From Lepidodermella squamata (lineage: Eukaryota > Gastrotricha), in assembly GCA_047495785.1 (NCBI GenBank), contig JBLDXI010000075.1, positions 36,175 to 100,174 on the forward strand: a stretch of 64,000 nucleotides of DNA, given 5' to 3'. This document shows, piece by piece, positions 60,315 to 64,000 of the stretch. Under the pieces are notes generated by a model. The model had not been told where the DNA came from, did not search any database, and worked only from the letters and a program-made list of their open reading frames with translations. Each line of letters starts with the position of its first letter. The first letter of the stretch is position 1. Made by a program: the position numbers and the translations under genes.

Positions 60315-60612
60315 AGAAAAAAAACCGTCTCATGAGACGGGACTCATTCGATAGAGGAGGGCTTCTAGTATTCCGGTAAATTTGTTTGAAATTTTTGGGA
60401 AATGAAAGATTTTCTCTTGGAATTTTAGAAAATAATTGAAAATCGGAAAAATTACTATGGGCGGATAGGGCGATGAGTGAATAAAAGTGAAGGTCGCGTG
60501 CCCACTTTTTCACGTTTTGGTGTGAATTTATTTACTATAGGAAGATCGCTAGTTTCCGATCTGTATAGAGTTGTCTATGCGTCTTATCTTCATTGTTTAA
60601 TTTCCGTCTATT

Positions 60613-61694
60613 TCTACAGTATACCTTCACCTTTTTTCAGTGCAATTTTCATTTTGCGCAAAACTAATTTCACGTACGCTTGCTGATTTTCGTTGGAGGA
60701 AACCGACACCATTACCGGGTGACATCGGCGATCGCGATCGGAAGTTGCAGCGACAAGAACCTTGGCTCTGTGGCTGTCGGATGAGCTTGTGCGTGGCATC
60801 GACTTGCAAGAAGCCCTTAGAATTGTCGAGGTTCCGTAGAAGTCGAGGAGTTGACAAACAGACTGAAAAGAGAATGTCGGATGAAAAAGTCATTTTTCGG
60901 ATGTTTTCATCGTTCCTGAGAAAAATGTCGGTTTGGTGTTGATTCGATAGCTAACAACGAACGGCTGGTCTTCATCTTCAGGCTCTTCCATTCTCGCATC
61001 GCACCAGTTTTGCAACTCCACTGTGCCCATCGGTCCGCTTAAATGAATGGCTTCTTCGCGTGAAAGACCTGTTCGCATTAAGGCTTCGATTCGCTCCTCC
61101 CGCCTTATCCGGTACTTCAAGTTTCGGAGTGACTTCAAACCTACTCGCCCTGTGAAATCCCCAAGCCCTGCATCGCGTATCATCGTTCGAAGCTTCTTCG
61201 GTCGAGTGTTCGGGTCCGAATTCTTGACGTAAGCGATCAGTTGAGGTGTTATTCGACGATCAACCTCCTTGTGATTGTGCGTTCCACTGAACTCGGCGTT
61301 ACAGTCGTTGTTGTTGACATGCAACGTTCATCATACAGGGCAGTGCTCGTAGCCTTTCTTCTTATGAAATTTGCATTTGCCATACACCTGCCCTCGCCCA
61401 TTGCTCACCTGAGTTTTGGTCCAGTTGATGTAAGGGTCGTATCGGCGAAGCCAATCAAGTGACTGCTGTAGTCCACCCGGTGGAGCTGACGGTCAACATG
61501 GTGATCATATTCATACGTTCTCTTGACAGCAGGATGCTCATCCGCATCTTCCTCGCTGGTTCCTTCGCTGCGATCTTCCGATTCGCAGAATCGCCATCAT
61601 CGGATTCGGACTCCGAGGATGAGTAGAGGTTCAGCGGCAAATTTGCCACGAAAACAGAGAACACAAAAATTAGTGGTAAAAGTGAAAACGCCAT
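60613..61694 (-). pseudogene. Mutator-like (MULE) transposase remnant
   Basis: Minus-strand pieces in several frames. The first (61694-61455) has a hydrophobic leader and acidic Ser stretch of unclear origin. The second (61324-60890) has a FLYWCH/WRKY-like zinc-finger end, CNAEFSGTHNH, then ITPQLIAYVKNSDPN and RPKKLRTMIRD, typical of MULE N-terminal regions. The third reads LLRNLDNSKGFLQVDATHKL, the start of the catalytic core (VDATxK with the first catalytic Asp), and in another frame VLVAATSDRDRRCHPVMVSV then SSNE, the usual continuation. The frame changes mean it is broken. Confidence 0.6.
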
Positions 61695-61891
61695 TCTCAG
61701 ATTGATGAAATGAATGGAAAAACATTCCGCTTTTAAAACCTTTGCTGCGCTACTAAAGCTGCGCCATCCACACGCCCGCCAGCTTTATTTTGTCGGATGA
61801 AAAAAGTCACCCTTGTCGGATGTTTTTAGTCACATTTTTAGTTGTCGGATAAAAAAGACTTTGGTCGGATGAAAAAAGTCACACCCATTCA

Positions 61892-62164
61892 AATTTGAGA
61901 AAGAATAAGGCTGCTGCAATATCCGTACTCCGGTTTATCTTCCCCCGTACGGCAAGTTTACCGCCGAAACGTACAACAACCAATTAAATATTATATATTC
62001 GAGGCGTTGCCTTCGGTAACCCGAGCCTGCGAACAGCATGTTATTTTCTACCCTCGGAATGTCGATTTCTCGATCTCCATGCTTCGCACAGACTGACGTT
62101 AGAATTTAGATCAAATAGCTTATTCCAGGTCACCATGAGGACGATATAGATATCAAACAAATGT
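61892..62164 (+). repeat. dispersed repeat family 2, copy B
   Basis: Longer partner of 57878-58093; the additional internal block is at about 62020-62080. Confidence 0.8.
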
Positions 62165-62477
62165 GCTGAGGACGCTAGTGGGCGAGCTGAATGAATAGTT
62201 ATCGTGTACAGAATATCATACAGAGTGGATGAGAAGTGCAGCTAGAAGAAAGAGACAAGAAATGAAAAGAGGAACCAGGATTTTAGAATTGTCGAGAATG
62301 TACCGATTTTGGCATCCGGCCAAACTGGCACTAGGCCAACATTCCGGAAGATTCTAATCTAGATCTTTCGATGGACTATAAATACGCGGTTTAAGTGATA
62401 TTTTTACATGCGATACTTTCTGATGAGTCACTTGCAATAAACTAGAGAGTTTTCCCTTCTGTCTTGTTGCGCATACA

Positions 62478-63262
62478 CTACAAGAATGACGGAAGAGGCA
62501 CGGAAAGATCAAAGACCGAAGGTGGGCAGAGGGCAGAGGACCCCGAGGAAGCCTGCTGGCGATCAGGGCGTAGTTGCTCGACAGCTTCGCGGATCGGGAG
62601 GATGAAACGTACAGCGCTGTCGGCGTAACGGCGCTGCTTCTTTTCAAAGAAACGCGGGAGACTTGGGACACCAGCGCGACGTTCAAGGCCCGAGACTCTG
62701 ACGCGATGATCGCGGCGGACGTTCAGCAGTGCCCGAAGGCAATCGTTCTGAAGGACATCAAGGCGCCTGAGTTGCCGCGTGGGTGCAGTGCATAAAACGA
62801 TGTTGCCATTCATTGACGTGGTTCGAACGAGGCTTAGATACGCGGTTCGGCGCCACCTGCGAGATAGGCCAGGAGCTCGACAGACACTGCGAAAAGGCGA
62901 TAAATTGCGAGTGCAGCGGGCGATCACGCGGTCCATGTGGGCCTTCCAGGTCAACTTCACTCTTGGCATCATGGCATCACTTCACTCTTGGATGCATTAA
63001 ACCTTAGCCGCCACTCGTGGGCCCACGTTGATATCCGGACGATCTCATTTTGGGTAGCACGCTCAGCTTCTGGAAAATCCACCCCTTCACCGACAACTGT
63101 TAGGTCCATCAGCATAGGCATCGAGATCGACACCTCGGGGCATTCGGCGCGGTCAGCAGATCTGAAGTGTAGACAATATATAGAGCAGCCGTGCCAGCGG
63201 CCAGCGGCGAGCCTTGCGGTACGCCGCATCACTAACGAAAATTTCAAAGCCAATCTATTCAA
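62478..63262 (-). pseudogene. non-LTR retrotransposon reverse transcriptase, C-terminal remnant
   Basis: Two minus-strand frames. 63262-62969 ends with TWAHEWRLRFNASKSEVM, the motif after the catalytic box in LINE reverse transcriptases. 62972-62478 begins LTWKAHMDRVIARCTRNL, continues with RRLDVLQNDCLRALLNVRRD and degenerates. The catalytic aspartates are not preserved. It is GC-richer than its surroundings. Different in sequence from the LINE at 1.3 kb. Confidence 0.8.
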
Positions 63263-64000
63263 TCAATTTATGCGCTTTGGTGTTCTATATTGCCCTATCT
63301 TATTACCCTATCTAACAGCGTCGTGCATGAAGGAAGATCACCACGTTGCTCTTATCACTCATTTGTTGTACGAACCGAAGAGTTTTACTCTCCTACTAAT
63401 TTACTGAATACTGTTGTACGGTTGGTAGATTTCTTGCTGTACGCCTTTTTGCGAACAGTATCAAAGAACATTTATTGCGCAATTTTGACTATACCTACTT
63501 TGCGGCGTCAAAAGGGCACGTATATCAAAGAAAATCATAGTCGGCTGTCGGCTTTAACAAATTTGCTTTCTCCATGTCCAAAACATTGGAAATGGGAATT
63601 TTTAAGACGGCAATAGCCGCGTGCGTTTTGTTACTAGGCGAATTCAAGTGGGCTAAATGGGCCCCGTGCGCGCTGAATGTAACGTAGCGTCCATAGGCGC
63701 CCGGAGTGTTAAATGAACTGGTTTAGCCGTTCATGTCAGCGTCTGGTGTCGTTCAGGTGTCTTTCTCGCCTCGTCGCGCTCTCATCGGCGACGCGCCCCT
63801 GCTCTGCGGCCGGTGTCTTTCGTTTGTCTTTGAATCACCTGAAGTACCGCACAGCTCTCGACTTGAAGCGGCAATAAGTAGCTACTCACTTGAAAAATAC
63901 AAACTAGGCACCGAAACGTTTTCATTGGATTGGCATTATATTCTCAACAAATAGTCATGGTTGTGCCATTTTATTCTCTCGGTCAAGTTTCGGGACTTGT
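63263..64000. other. no gene recognised
   Basis: Open frames at 63290-63616 and 63733-63954 show no domain. The window ends here. Confidence 0.4.

Overview
This is nuclear DNA of an invertebrate animal. Spliced genes have short GT-AG introns (mostly 45-60 bp, some several hundred), eukaryotic tRNA genes are scattered through it, and it carries an NMDA-type glutamate receptor, Cys-loop receptors, a GABA-B-like receptor and many transposon remnants. Presence of a GluN2-type subunit points to a bilaterian. I cannot name the phylum from sequence alone; a compact protostome such as a tardigrade or nematode relative is compatible, but splice acceptors are not uniformly the nematode TTTTCAG.

Layout. 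0-3.5 kb: a decayed LicD fragment, a cluster of minus-strand tRNA genes (Val, Ala, degenerate Val, Glu, Met) and a frameshifted LINE reverse transcriptase between them. 3.9-8.3 kb: a secreted two-module protein and a LicD/fukutin-like membrane glycosyl/phospho-transferase with five exons. 8.4-14.1 kb: an eleven-exon GluN2-like NMDA receptor gene on the minus strand, with an inverted pair of tRNA-Leu genes inside its first intron. 16.5-26.5 kb: tRNA-Trp, a ligand-gated-channel-like gene that stops before the membrane segments (acetylcholine-binding-protein-like), two related tRNA groups, LINE remnants, a fatty-acid-hydroxylase-type enzyme, and a 5'-truncated second LicD gene. 27.2-30.2 kb: two tandem Cys-loop channel subunits with identical intron positions.

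30.2-51.5 kb: a largely intact Polinton/Maverick (adintovirus-like) element with long terminal inverted repeats. It encodes protein-primed DNA polymerase B, a PLA2-integrase-chromodomain fusion, packaging ATPase, adenain-like protease, double-jelly-roll major capsid protein, penton-like protein, pX-like protein, a fibre-like protein, a VLTF3-like zinc-ribbon protein, several small DNA-binding or membrane proteins and two divergent paralogues of unknown function. Two arrays of a 38-bp repeat lie between its genes. Nine of its genes share a TCTA(G/A) motif; in eight it lies 16-18 nt before the start codon, which looks like an element-encoded late promoter. One inverted repeat is split by a 1.6-kb insert carrying a two-intron gene with an in-frame stop.

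51.7-64 kb: an intronless GABA-B-like receptor, then repeat-rich sequence: a 2.7-kb element with inverted ends, foldback elements, Mutator-like transposase remnants, a partial G-domain gene and another decayed LINE.

The host genes are mostly signalling receptors. The Polinton sits between the 3' ends of two convergent receptor genes (28 bp after one stop codon and about 210 bp after the other), so it appears to be tolerated without breaking either. The best candidate for something undescribed is the Polinton's own transcription system (repeated start-proximal motif plus VLTF3-like factor) together with its unknown paralogue pair.
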